Source: Chrysomallon squamiferum (Eukaryota > Mollusca > Gastropoda > Neomphalida > Peltospiridae). From it: a stretch of 39,458 bases of DNA. Below, piece by piece: positions 23,821-36,899 of this stretch; position 1 is the first letter of the stretch, and each line of letters starts with the position of its first letter. The notes beneath the pieces were generated by a model, which searched no databases, was not told the DNA's origin, and saw nothing but the letters and a program-made list of their open reading frames with translations. Location of the stretch: assembly GCA_012295275.1 (NCBI GenBank), contig CM022679.1:31667447-31706904 (forward strand). Reading direction: 5' to 3'. The position numbers were made by a program, and so were the translations under genes.

Positions 23821-25940
23821 TTACTTACTTTCTTTCTTACTTAGGTAATTATTTACGTACTTATTTACTTTCCCTCTTTCTTAGGTAATTGGTAATGTAG
23901 TTATTTACATTCTTACTTGCTGAGGTAACTATTGATGTACTTCGTTGCTTTCTTTCTTAGGTGATTATACACACAATTACTGATATTATATCTTACATAC
24001 TTATTTAAGTAATTAGTAGAGTACTTGCTTACTTAGGTAATTATATACCTACTGACTTAAATTCTTTGTTACTTAGGGTATTATTTAGTATTTACATACT
24101 TTCTTTGTTTTGTTAGGTAATTGCTAATGTGCTTACTTACATTCTTACTTGCATAGGCAATGTTTTACATACTGGCTGGCCTTCTTGCTTACTTAGGTAA
24201 CTATTTACGAAGTTATCATCTTTCTTGCTTAGTTAGCAAAGTACTTATGTACTTACTTGCTTTCATGCTTACTTAGTTAATGATTTACGAAATTACCAGG
24301 TTCTTTGCTTAGTTAGCTAATTACTTATGTACTTACTTGCTTTCTTTCTTAGTTAGATAATTTTTAACGTACATAATTACATTCTCACTTTCTAACGTAA
24401 TTATTGTCGTTCTTACTTCCTTTCTTGCTTACTTAGGTAATTACAGACGTACTTACTTACATTCTATCTTACTTAGGTAATTATTTACGTACCTGCCAGC
24501 TTACTTCCTTACTTAGGTAATTATTTAAGAAGTTACTTACTTTCTTTCTTACTTAGGTAATTATTTACGTACTTATTTACTTTCCCTCTTTCCTAGGTAA
24601 TTGGTAATGTAGTTATTTACATTCTTACTTGCTGAGGTAACTATTGATGTACTTCGTTGCTTTCTTTCTTAGGTGATTATACACACAATTACTGATATTA
24701 TATCTTACATACTTATTTAAGTAATTAGTAGAGTACTTGCTTACTTAGGTAATTATATACCTACTGACTTAAATTCTTTGTTACTTAGGGTATTATTTAG
24801 TATTTACATACTTTCTTTGTTTTGTTAGGTAATTGCTAATGTGCTTACTTACATTCTTACTTGCATAGGCAATGTTTTACATACTGGCTGGCCTTCTTGC
24901 TTACTTAGGTAACTATTTACGAAGTTATCATCTTTCTTGCTTAGTTAGCAAAGTACTTATGTACTTACTTGCTTTCATGCTTACTTAGTTAATGATTTAC
25001 GAAATTACCAGGTTCTTTGCTTAGTTAGCTAATTACTTATGTACTTACTTGCTTTCTTTCTTAGTTAGATAATTGTTAACGTACATAATTACATTCTCAC
25101 TTTCTAACGTAATTATTGTCGTTCTTACTTCCTTTCTTGCTTACTTAGGTAATTACAGACGTACTTACTTACATTCTATCTTACTTAGGTAATTATTTAC
25201 GTACCTGCCAGCTTACTTCCTTACTTAGGTAATTATTTACGTACTTACTTACTTTCTTTCTTACTTAGGTAATTATTTACGTACTTATTTACTTTCCCTC
25301 TTTCCTAGGTAATTGGTAATGTAGTTATTTACATTCTTACTTGCTGAGGTAACTATTGATGTACTTCGTTGCTTTCTTTCTTAGGTGATTATACACACAA
25401 TTACTGATATTATATCTTACATACTTATTTAAGTAATTAGTAGAGTACTTGCTTACTTAGGTAATTATATACCTACTGACTTAAATTCTTTGTTACTTAG
25501 GGTATTATTTAGTATTTACATACTTTCTTTGTTTTGTTAGGTAATTGGTAATGTGCTTACTTACATTCTTACTTGCATAGGCAATGTTTTACATACTGGC
25601 TGGCCTTCTTGCTTACTTAGGTAACTATTTACGAAGTTATCATCTTTCTTGCTTAGTTAGCAAAGTACTTATGTACTTACTTGCTTTCATGCTTACTTAG
25701 TTAATGATTTACGAAATTATCAGGTTCTTTGCTTAGTTAGCTAATTACTTATGTACTTACTTGCTTTCTTTCTTAGTTAGATAATTTTTAACGTACATAA
25801 TTACATTCTCACTTTCTAACGTAATTATTGTCGTTCTTACTTCCTTTCTTGCTTACTTAGGTAATTACTGACGTACTTACTTACATTCTATCTTACTTAC
25901 GTAATTATTTACGTACCTGCCAGCTTACTTCCTTACTTAG
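23445..25940. repeat. 712-bp half-unit amplified in tandem
   Basis: Markers at 23445, 24157, 24869 and 25581 are exactly 712 bp apart. The long half-unit is missing between them, so the ~1.7-kb HOR gives way to a simpler 712-bp repeat. The last copies share AGGGTATTATTTAG (24075, 24787, 25499), TACTGGCTGGCC, TTTGTTTTGTTAGG and AATTGGTAATG. The GGCTGGCC type reappears at about 27970 and about 38343. Confidence 0.9.
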
Positions 25941-28289
25941 GTAATTATTTAAGAAGTTACTTACTTTCTTTCTTACTTAGGTAATTATTTACGTACTTAT
26001 TTACTTTCTTTCTTTCTTAGGTAATTACTGATGTACATCCTTACGTTCTTAGTTGCTTAGGTAATTATTTACGTACTTACTTCGTTTCTTGCTTACTTAG
26101 GTAATTATACACATATTTACTTATATTCTTTCCTTTTTAAGTAGTTATTTACGTATCTACTAGCTTACTTGCTTACTTAGGTAATTATTTACGTACTTAC
26201 TTACTTTCTTTCTTACTTAGGTAATTATTTACGTACTTATTTACTTCCCGTCTTTCTTAGATAATTAGTAATGTAGTTATTTACATTCTTAATTGCTGAG
26301 GTAACTATTGATGTACTTCGTTGCTTTCTTTCTTAGTTATGTGATTATACACATAATTACTGATATTATATCTTACTTACATACTTATTTTAGTAATTAG
26401 TAGAGTACTTGATTAGTTATGTAATTATATACCTACTGACTTACTTTCTTTCTTAGTTAGGGAATTATTTAGTATTTACATACTTTCTTTCTTTCTTAGG
26501 TAATTGCTAATGTGCTTACTTACATTCTTACTTGCATAGGCAATGTTTTACATACTGACTGGCCTTCTTGCTTACTTAGGTAACCATTTACGAAGTTATC
26601 ATGTTTCTTGCTTAGTTAGCAAAGTACTTATGTACTTACTTGCTTTCATGCTTACTTAGGTAATGATTTACGAAATTACCAGGTTCTTTGCTTAGTTAGC
26701 TAGTTACTTATGTACTTACTTGCTTTCTTTCTTAGTTAGATAATTGTTAACGTACATAATTACATTCTCACTTTCTAACGTAATTATTGTCGTTCTTACT
26801 TCCTTTCTTCCTTACTTAGGTGATTACAGACGTACTTACTTACATTCAATCTTACTTAGGTAATTACTTACGTAGCTGCCAGCTTACTTCCTTACTTAGG
26901 TAATTATTTACGTACTTACTTACTTTCTTTCTTACTTAGGTAATTGTTTACGTACTTATTTACTTTCCCTCTTTCTTAGGTAATTAGTAATGTAGTTATT
27001 TACATTCTTACTTGCTGAGGTAACTATTGATGTACTTCGTTGCTTTCTTTCTTAGGTGATTATACACACAATTACTGATGTTATATCTTACTTACATACT
27101 TATTTAAGTAATTAGTAGAGTACTTGCTTACTTAGGTAATTATATACCTACTGACTTAAATTCTTTGTTACTTAGGGAATTATTTAGTATTTACATACTT
27201 TCTTTCTTTCTTAGGTAATTGCTAATGTGCTTACTTGCATGCATAGGCAATGTTTTACATACTGACTGGCCTTCTTGCTTACTTAGGTAACCATTTACGA
27301 AGTTATCATCTTTCTTGCTTAGTTAGCAAAGTACTTATGTACTTACTTGCTTTCATGCTTACTTAGTTAATGATTTACGAAATTACCAGGTTCTTTGCTT
27401 AGTTAGCTAATTACTTATGTACTTACTTGCTTTCTTTCTTAGTTAGATAATTGTTAACGTACATAATTACATTCTCACTTTCTAACGTAATTATTGTCGT
27501 TCTTACTTCCTTTCTTGCTTACTTAGGTAATTACAGACGTACTTACTTACATTCTATCTTACTTAGGTAATTATTTACGTACCTGCCAGCTTACTTCCTT
27601 ACTTAGGTAATTATTTACGTACTTACTTACTTTCTTTCTTACTTAGGTAATTATTTACGTACTTATTTACTTTCCCTCTTTCTTAGGTAATTGGTAATGT
27701 AGTTATTTACATTCTTACTTGCTGAGGTAACTATTGATGTACTTCGTTGCTTTCTTTCTTAGGTGATTATACAAACAATTACTGATATTATATCTTACAT
27801 ACTTATTTAAGTAATTAGTAGAGTACTTGCTTACTTAGGTAATTATATACCTACTGACTTAAATTCTTTGTTACTTAGGGAATTATTTAGTATTTACATA
27901 CTTTCTTTGTTTTGTTAGGTAATTGCTAATGTGCTTACTCACATTCTTACTTGCATAGGCAATGTTTTACATACTGGCTGGCCTTCTTGCTTACTTAGGT
28001 AACTATTTACGAAGTTATCATCTTTCTTGCTTAGTTAGCAAAGTACTTATGTACTTACTTGCTTTCATGCTTACTTAGTTAATGATTTACGAAATTACCA
28101 GGTTCTTTGCTTAGTTAGCTAATTACTTATGTACTTACTTGCTTTCTTTCTTAGTTAGATAATTGTTAACGTACATAATTACATTCTCACTTTCTAACGT
28201 AATTATTGTCGTTCTTACTTCCTTTCTTGCTTACTTAGGTAATTACAGACGTACTTACTTACATTCTATCTTACTTACGTAATTATTTA

Positions 28290-29450
28290 CGTACCTGCCA
28301 GCTTACTTCCTTACTTAGGTAATTATTTAAGAAGTTACTTACTTTCTTTCTTTCTTAGTTAATTATTTACGTACTTATTTACTTTCTTTCTTTCTTAGGT
28401 AATTACTAATGTACTTCCTTACGTTCTTAGTTGCTTAGGTAATTATTTACGTACTTAATTACATTATCACTTACTTAGGTAATTAAGTACGTACTTACTT
28501 CGTTTGTTGCTTACTTAGGTAATTATACACATATTTACTTATATTCTTTCCTTTTTAAGTAGTTATTTACGTATCTACTAGCTTACCTGCTTACTTAGGT
28601 AATTATTTACGAAGTTATCATGTTTCTTGCTTAGTTAGCAAAGTACTTATGTACTTACTTCCTTTCTTGCTTACTTAGGTAATTATACACATATTTACTT
28701 ATATTCTTTCCTTTTTAAGTAGTTATTTACGTATCTACTAGCTTACTTGCTTACTTAGGTAATTATTTACGTACTTATTTACTTTCCCTCTTTCTTAGGT
28801 AATTGGTAATGTAGTTATTTACATTCTTACTTGCTGAGGTAACTATTGATGTACTTCGTTGCTTTCTTTCTTAGTTAGGTGAGTATACACATAATTACTG
28901 ATATTATATCTTACTTACATACTTATTTTAGTAATTAGTAGAGTACTTGATTAGTTATGTAATTATATACCTACTGACTTACTTTCTTTCTTAGTTAGGG
29001 AATTATTTAGTATTTACATACTTTCTTTCTTTCTTGGGTAATTGCTAATGTGCTTACTTACATTCTTACTTGCATAGGCAATGTTTTACATACTGACTGG
29101 CCTTCTTGATTACTTAGGTAACCATTTACGAAGTTATCATCTTTCTTGCTTAGTTAGCAAAGTACTTATGTACTTACTTGCTTTCATGCTTACTTAGTTA
29201 ATGATTTACGAAATTACCAGGTTCTTTGCTTAGTTAGCTAATTACTTATGTACTTACTTGCTTTCTTTCTTAGTTAGATAATTGTTAACGTACATAATTA
29301 CATTCTCACTTTCTAACGTAATTATTGTCGTTCTTACTTCCTTTCTTGCTTACTTAGGTAATTACAGACGTACTTACTTACATTCTATCTTACTTAGGTA
29401 ATTATTTACGTACCTGCCAGCTTACTTCCTTACTTAGGTAATTATTTACG
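28290..29450. repeat. Duplicated segment, right copy with a four-monomer deletion
   Basis: This is the partner of the block near 22.5-23.8 kb. At about 28660 the monomer GTACTTACTT jumps directly to CCTTTCTTGC, whereas the left copy has 160 bp more (the TTTCATGC, CCAGGTTC, GTTAACG and TCTCACTTTC monomers). The loss of exactly four 40-bp monomers is what an in-register unequal exchange or slippage would leave. Confidence 0.85.
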
Positions 29451-29489
29451 TACTTACTTACTTTCTTTCTTACTTAGGTAATTATTTAC

Positions 29490-32400
29490 GTACTTATTTA
29501 CTTTCTTTCTTTCTTAGGTAATTACTAATGTACTTCCTTACGTTCTTAGTTGCTTAGGTAATTATTTACGTACTTAATTACATTATCACTTACTTAGGTA
29601 ATTAAGGACGTACTCACTTCGTTTCTTGCTTACTTAGGTAATTATACACATATTTACTTATATTCTTTCCTTTTTAAGTAGTTATTTACGTATCTACTAG
29701 CTTACTTGCTTACTTAGGTAATTATTTACGTACTTACTTACTTTCTTTCTTACTTAGGTAATTATTTACGTACTTATTTACTTCCCCTCTTTCTTAGGTA
29801 ATTAGTAATGTAGTTATTTACATTCTTAATTGCTGAGGTAACTATTGATGTACTTCGTTGCTTTCTTTCTTAGTTAGGTGATTATACACATAATTACTGA
29901 TATTATATCTTACTTACATACTTATTTTAGTAATTAGTAGAGTACTTGATTAGTTATGTAATTATATACCTACTGACTTACTTTTCTTTCTTAGTTAGGG
30001 AATTATTTAGTATTTACATACATTCTTTCTTTCTTAGGTAATTGCTAATGTGCTTACTTACATTCTTACTTGCATAGGCAATGTTTTACATACTGACAGG
30101 CCTTCTTGCTTACTTAGGTAACCATTTACAGAAGTTATCATGTTTCTTGCTTAGTTAGCAAAGTACTTATGTACTTACTTGCTTTCATGCTTACTTAGGT
30201 AATGATTTACGAAATTACCAGGTTCTTTGCTTAGTTAGCTAATTACTTATGTACTTACTTGCTTTCTTTCTTAGTTAGATAATTGTTAACGTACATAATT
30301 ACATTCTCACTTTCTAACGTAATTATTGTCGTTCTTACTTCCTTTCTTCCTTACTTAGGTGATTACAGACATACTTACTTACATTCAATCTTTCTTAGGT
30401 AATTACTTACGTAGCTGCCACCTTACTTCCTTACTTAGGTAATTATTTACGTACTTACTTACTTTCTTTCTTACTTAGGTAATTGTTTACGTACTTATTT
30501 ACTTTCCCTCTTTCTTAGGTAATTAATAATGTAGTTATTTACATTCTTACTTGCTGAGGTAACTATTGATGTACTTCGTTGCTTTCTTTCTTAGGTGATT
30601 ATACACACAATTACTGATGTTATATCTTACTTACATACTTATTTAAGTAATTAGTAGAGTACTTGCTTACTTAGGTAATTATATACCTACTGACTTAAAT
30701 TCTTTGTTACTTAGGGAATTATTTAGTATTTACATACTTTCTTTCTTTCTTAGGTAATTGCTAATGTGCTTACTTACATTCTTACTTGCATAGGCAATGT
30801 TTTTTATACTGACTGGCCTTCTTGCTTACTTAGGTAACCATTTACAAGTTATCATGTTTCTTGCTTAGTTAGCAAAGTACTTATGTACTTACTTGCTTTC
30901 ATGCTTACTTAGGTAATGATTTACGAAATTACCAGGTTCTTTGCTTAGTTAGCTAATTACTTATGTACTTACTTGCTTTCTTTCTTAGTTAGATAATTGT
31001 TAACGTACATAATTACATTCTCACTTTCTAACGTAATTATTGTCGTTCTTACTCCCTTTCTTGCTTACTTAGGTAATTATATACCTACTGACTTAAATTC
31101 TTTGTGACTTAGGGAATTATTTAGTATTTACATACTTTCTTTGTTTTGTTACGAAATTGCTAATGTGCTTACTTACATTCTTACTTGCATAGGCAATGTT
31201 TTACATACTGACTGGCCTTCTTGCTTACTTAGGTAACTATTTACGAAGTTATCATCTTTCTTGCTTAGTTAGCAAAGTACTTATGTACTTACTTGCTTTC
31301 ATGCTTACTTAGTTAACGATTTACGAAATTACCAGGTTCTTTGCTTAGCTAATTACTTATGTACTTACTTGCTTTCTTTCTTAGTTAGATAATTTTTAAC
31401 GTACATAATTACATTCTCACTTTCTAACGTAATTATTGTCGTTCTTACTTCCTGTCTTGCTTACTTAGGTAATTACAGACGTACTTACTTACATTCTTAC
31501 TTACGTAATTATTTACGTACCTGCCAGCTTACTTCCTTACTTAGGTAATTATTTAAGAAGTTACTTACTTTCTTTCTTACTTAGGTAATTATTTACGTAC
31601 TTATTTATTTCTTTCTTTCTTAGGTAATTACTAATGTACTTCCTTACGTTCTTAGTTGCTTAGGTAATTATTTACGTACTTAATTACATTATCACTTACT
31701 TAGGTAATTAAGGACGTACTTACTTCGTTTGTTACTTACTTATGTAATTATACACATATTTACTTATATTCTTTCCTTTTTAAGTAGTTATTTACGTATC
31801 TACTAGCTTACTTGCTTACTTAGGTAATTATTTACGTACTTACTTACTTTCTTTCTTACTTAGGTAATTATTTACGTACTTATTTACTTCCCCTCTTTCT
31901 TAGGTAATTAGTAATGTAGTTATTTACATTCTTAATTGCTGAGGTAACTATTGATGTACTTCGTTGCTTTCTTTCTTAGTTAGGTGATTATACACATAAT
32001 TACTGATATTATATCTTACTTACATACTTATTTTAGTAATTAGTAGAGTACTTGATTAGTTATGTAATTATATACCTACTGACTTACTTTCTTTCTTAGT
32101 TAGGGAATTATTTAGTATTTACATACTTTCTTTCTTTCTTAGGTAATTGCTAATGTGCTTACTTACATTCTTACTTGCATAGGCAATGTTTTACATACTG
32201 ACTGGCCTTCTTGCTTACTTAGGTAACCATTTACGAAGTTATCATGTTTCTTGCTTAGTTAGCAAAGTACTTATGTACTTACTTGCTTTCATGCTTACTT
32301 AGGTAATGATTTACGAAATTACCAGGTTCTTTGCTTAGTTAGCTAATTACTTATGTACTTACTTGCTTTCTTTCTTACTTAGATAATTGTTAACGTACAT

Positions 32401-35400
32401 AATTACATTCTCACTTTCTAACGTAATTATTGTCGTTCTTACTTCCTTTCTTGCTTACTTAGGTAATTACAGACGTACTTACTTACATTCAATCTTACTT
32501 AGGTAATTACTTACGTAGCTGCCAGCTTACTTCCTTACTTAGGTAATTATTTACTTACTTACTTACTTTCTTTCTTACTTAGGTAATTGTTTACGTACTT
32601 ATTTACTTTCCCTCTTTCTTAGGTAATTAGTAATGTAGTTATTTACATTCTTACTTGCTGAGGTAACTATTGATGTACTTCGTTGCTTTCTTTGTTAGGT
32701 GATTATACACACAATTACTGATGTTATATCTTACTTACATACTTATTTAAGTAATTAGTAGAGTACTTGCTTACTTAGGTAATTATATACCTACTGACTT
32801 AAATTCTTTGTTACTTAGGGAATTATTTAGTATTTACATACTTTCTTTCTTTCTTAGGTAATTGCTAATGTGCTTACTTACATTCTTACTTGCATAGGCA
32901 ATGTTTTACATACTGACTGGCCTTCTTGCTTACTTAGGTAACCATTTTCGAAGTTATCATGTTTCTTGCTTAGTTAGCAAAGTACTTATGTACTTACTTG
33001 CTTTCATGCTTACTTAGGTAATGATTTACGAAATTACCAGGTTCTTTGCTTAGTTAGCTAATTACTTATGTACTTACTTGCTTTCTTTCTTAGTTAGATA
33101 ATTGTTAACGTACATAATTACATTCTCACTTTCTAACGTAATTATTGTCGTTCTTACTTCCTTTCTTGCTTACTTAGGTAATTATATACCTACTGACTTA
33201 AATTCTTTGTGACTTAGGGGAATTATTTAGTATTTACATACTTTCTTTGTTTTGTTAGGAAATTGCTAATGTGCTTACTTACATTCTTACTTGCATAGGC
33301 AATGTTTTACATACTGACTGGCCTTCTTGCTTACTTAGGTAACTATTTACGAAGTTATCATCTTTCTTGCTTAGTTAGCAAAGTACTTATGTACTTACTT
33401 GCTTTCATGCTTACTTAGTTAACGATTTACGAAATTACCAGGTTCTTTGCTTAGCTAATTACTTATGTACTTACTTGCTTTCTTTCTTAGTTAGATAATT
33501 TTTAACGTACATAATTACATTCTCACTTTCTAACGTAATTATTGTCGTTCTTACTTCCTTTCTTGCTTACTTAGGTAATTACAGACGTACTTACTTACAT
33601 TCTATCTTACTTACGTAATTATTTACGTACCTGCCAGCTTACTTCCTTACTTAGGTAATTATTTAAGAAGTTACTTACTTTCTTTCTTACTTAGGTAATT
33701 ATTTACGTACTTATTTACTTTCTCTCTTTCTTAGGTAATTACTAATGTACTTCCTTACGTTCTTAGTTGGTTAGGTAATTATTTACGTACTTACTTCGTT
33801 TCTTGCTTACTTAGGTAATTATACACATATTTACTTATATTCTTTCCTTTTTAAGTAGTTATTTACGTATCTACTAGCTTACTTGCTTACTTAGGTAATT
33901 ATTTACGTACTTACTTACTTTCTTTCTTACTTAGGTAATTATTTACGTACTTATTTTACTTCCCCTTTCTTAGGTAATTAGTAATGTAGTTATTTACATT
34001 CTTAATTGCTGAGGTAACTATTGATGTACTTCGTTGCTTTCTTTCTTAGTTAGGTGATTATACACATAATTACTGATATTATATCTTACTTACATACTTA
34101 TTTTAGTAATTAGTAGAGTACTTGATTAGTTATGTAATTATATACCTACTGACTTAAATTCTTTGTTACTTAGGGGAATTATTTAGTATTTACATACTTT
34201 CTTTCTTTTGTTAGGTAATTGCTAATGTGCTTTACTTACATTCTTACTTGCATAGGCAATGTTTTACATACTGACTGGCCTTCTTGCTTACTTAGGTAAC
34301 CATTTACGAAGTTATCATGTTTCTTGCTTAGTTAGCAAAGTACTTATGTACTTACTTGCTTTCATGCTTACTTAGGTAATGATTTACGAAATTACCAGGT
34401 TCGTTGCTTAGTTAGCTAATTACTTATGTACTTACTTGCTTTCTTTCTTAGTTAGATAATTGTTAACGTACATAATTACATTCTCACTTTCTAACGTAAT
34501 TATTGTCGTTCTTACTTCCTTTCTTCCTTACTTAGGTGATTACAGACGTACTTACTTACATTCAATCTTACTTAGGTAATTACTTACGTAGCTTCCAGCT
34601 TACTTCCTTACTTAGGTAATTATTTACGTACTTACTTACTTTCTTTCTTACTTAGGTAATTGTTTACGTACTTATTTACTTTCCCTCTTTCTTAGGTAAT
34701 TAGTAATGTAGTTATTTACATTCTTACTTGCTGAGGTAACTATTGATGTACTTCGTTGCTTTCTTTCTTAGTTAGGTGATTATACACATAATTACTGATA
34801 TTATATCTTACTTACATACTTATTTTAGTAATTAGTAGAGTACTTGATTAGTTATGTAATTATATACCTACTGACTTACTTTCTTTCTTAGTTAGGGAAT
34901 TATTTAGTATTTACATACTTTCTTTCTTTCTTAGGTAATTGCTAATGTGCTTACTTACATTCTTACTTGCATAGGCAATGTTTTACATACTGACAGGCCT
35001 TCTTCCTTACTTAGGTAACCATTTACGAAGTTATCATCTTTCTTGCTTAGTTAGCAAAGTACTTATGTACTTACTTGCTTTCATGCTTACTTAGTTAATG
35101 ATTTACGAAATTACCAGGTTCTTTGCTTAGTTAGCTAATTACTTATGTACTTACTTGCTTTCTTTCTTAGTTAGATAATTTTTAACGTACATAATTACAT
35201 TCTCACTTTCTAACGTAATTATTGTCGTTCTTACTTCCTTTCTTGCTTACTTAGGTAATTACAGACGTACTTACTTACATTCTATCTTACTTACGTAATT
35301 ATTTACGTACCTGCCAGCTTACTTCCTTACTTAGGTAATTATTTAAGAAGTTACTTACTTTCTTTCTTACTTAGGTAATTATTTACGTACTTATTTACTT

Positions 35401-36150
35401 TCTTTCTTTCTTAGGTAATTACTGATGTACATCCTTACGTTCTTAGTTGCTTAGGTAATTATTTACGTACTTTACTTCGTTTCTTGCTTACTTAGGTAAT
35501 TATACACATATTTACTTATATTCTTTCCTTTTTAAGTAGTTATTTACGTATCTACTAGCTTACTTGCTTACTTAGGTAATTATTTACGTACTTACTTACT
35601 TTCTTTCTTACTTAGGTAATTATTTACGTACTTATTTACTTCCCTGTCTTTCTTAGGTAATTAGTAATGTAGTTATTTACATTCTTAATTGCTGAGGTAA
35701 CTATTGATGTACTTCGTTGCTTTCTTTTCTTAGTTATGTGATTATACACATAATTACTGATATTATATCTTACTTACATACTTATTTTAGTAATTAGTAG
35801 AGTACTTGATTAGTTATGTAATTATATACCTACTGACTTACTTTCTTTCTTAGTTAGGGAATTATTTAGTATTTACATACTTTCTTTCTTTCTTAGGTAA
35901 TTGCTAATGTGCTTACTTACATTCTTACTTGCATAGGCAATGTTTTACATACTGACTGGCCTTCTTGCTTACTTAGGTAACCATTTACGAAGTTATCATG
36001 TTTCTTGCTTAGTTAGCAAAGTACTTATGTACTTACTTGCTTTCATGCTTACTTAGGTAATGATTTACACGAAATTACCAGGTTCTTTTGCTTAGTTAGC
36101 TAGTTACTTATGTACTTACTTGGTTTCTTTTCTTAGTTAGATAATTGTTA
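29490..36150. repeat. Long duplication, right copy (partner about 6440-13100)
   Basis: It carries the same ordered set of rare variants and the same irregular marker spacings as the left copy. The left junction lies between about 29450 and 29510. Before it the sequence follows the ~23.8-kb HOR copy, and after it (TTTCTTTCTTTCTTAGG then AATTACTAATG) it follows the ~6.45-kb copy. Past about 36.2 kb the register is kept but variants become mosaic: 36630-36650 (TTGCATGCATAGG) matches 27230-27245 rather than 13.6 kb. Single-base indels absent from the left copy appear here, for example an extra G at about 33220. Confidence 0.88.
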
Positions 36151-36899
36151 ACGTACATAATTACATTCTCACTTTCTAACGTAATTATTGTCGTTCTTAC
36201 TTCCTTTCTTGCTTACTTAGGTAATTACAGACGTACTTACTTACATTCAATCTTACTTAGGTAATTACTTACGTAGCTGCCAGCTTACTTCCTTACTTAG
36301 GTAATTATTTACGTACTTACTTACTTTCTTTCTTACTTAGGTAATTGTTTACGTACTTATTTACTTTCCCTCTTTCTTAGGTAATTAGTAATGTAGTTAT
36401 TTACATTCTTACTTGCTGAGGTAACTATTGATGTACTTCGTTGCTTTCTTTCTTAGGTGATTATACACACAATTACTGATGTTATATCCTACTTACATAC
36501 TTATTTAAGTAATTAGTAGAGTACTTGCTTACTTAGGTAATTATATACCTACTGACTTACTTTCTTTCTTACTTAGGGAATTATTTAGTATTTACATACT
36601 TTCTTTCTTTCTTAGGTAATTGCTAATGTGCTTACTTGCATGCATAGGCAATGTTTTACATACTGACTGGCCTTCTTGCTTACTTAGGTAACCATTTACG
36701 AAGTTATCATCTTTCTTGCTTAGTTAGCAAAGTACTTATGTACTTACTTGCTTTCATGCTTACTTAGTTAATGATTTACGAAATTACCAGGTTCTTTGCT
36801 TAGTTAGCTAATTACTTATGTACTTACTTGCTTTCTTTCTTAGTTAGATAATTGTTAACGTTACATAATTACATTCTCACTTTCTAACGTAATTATTGT

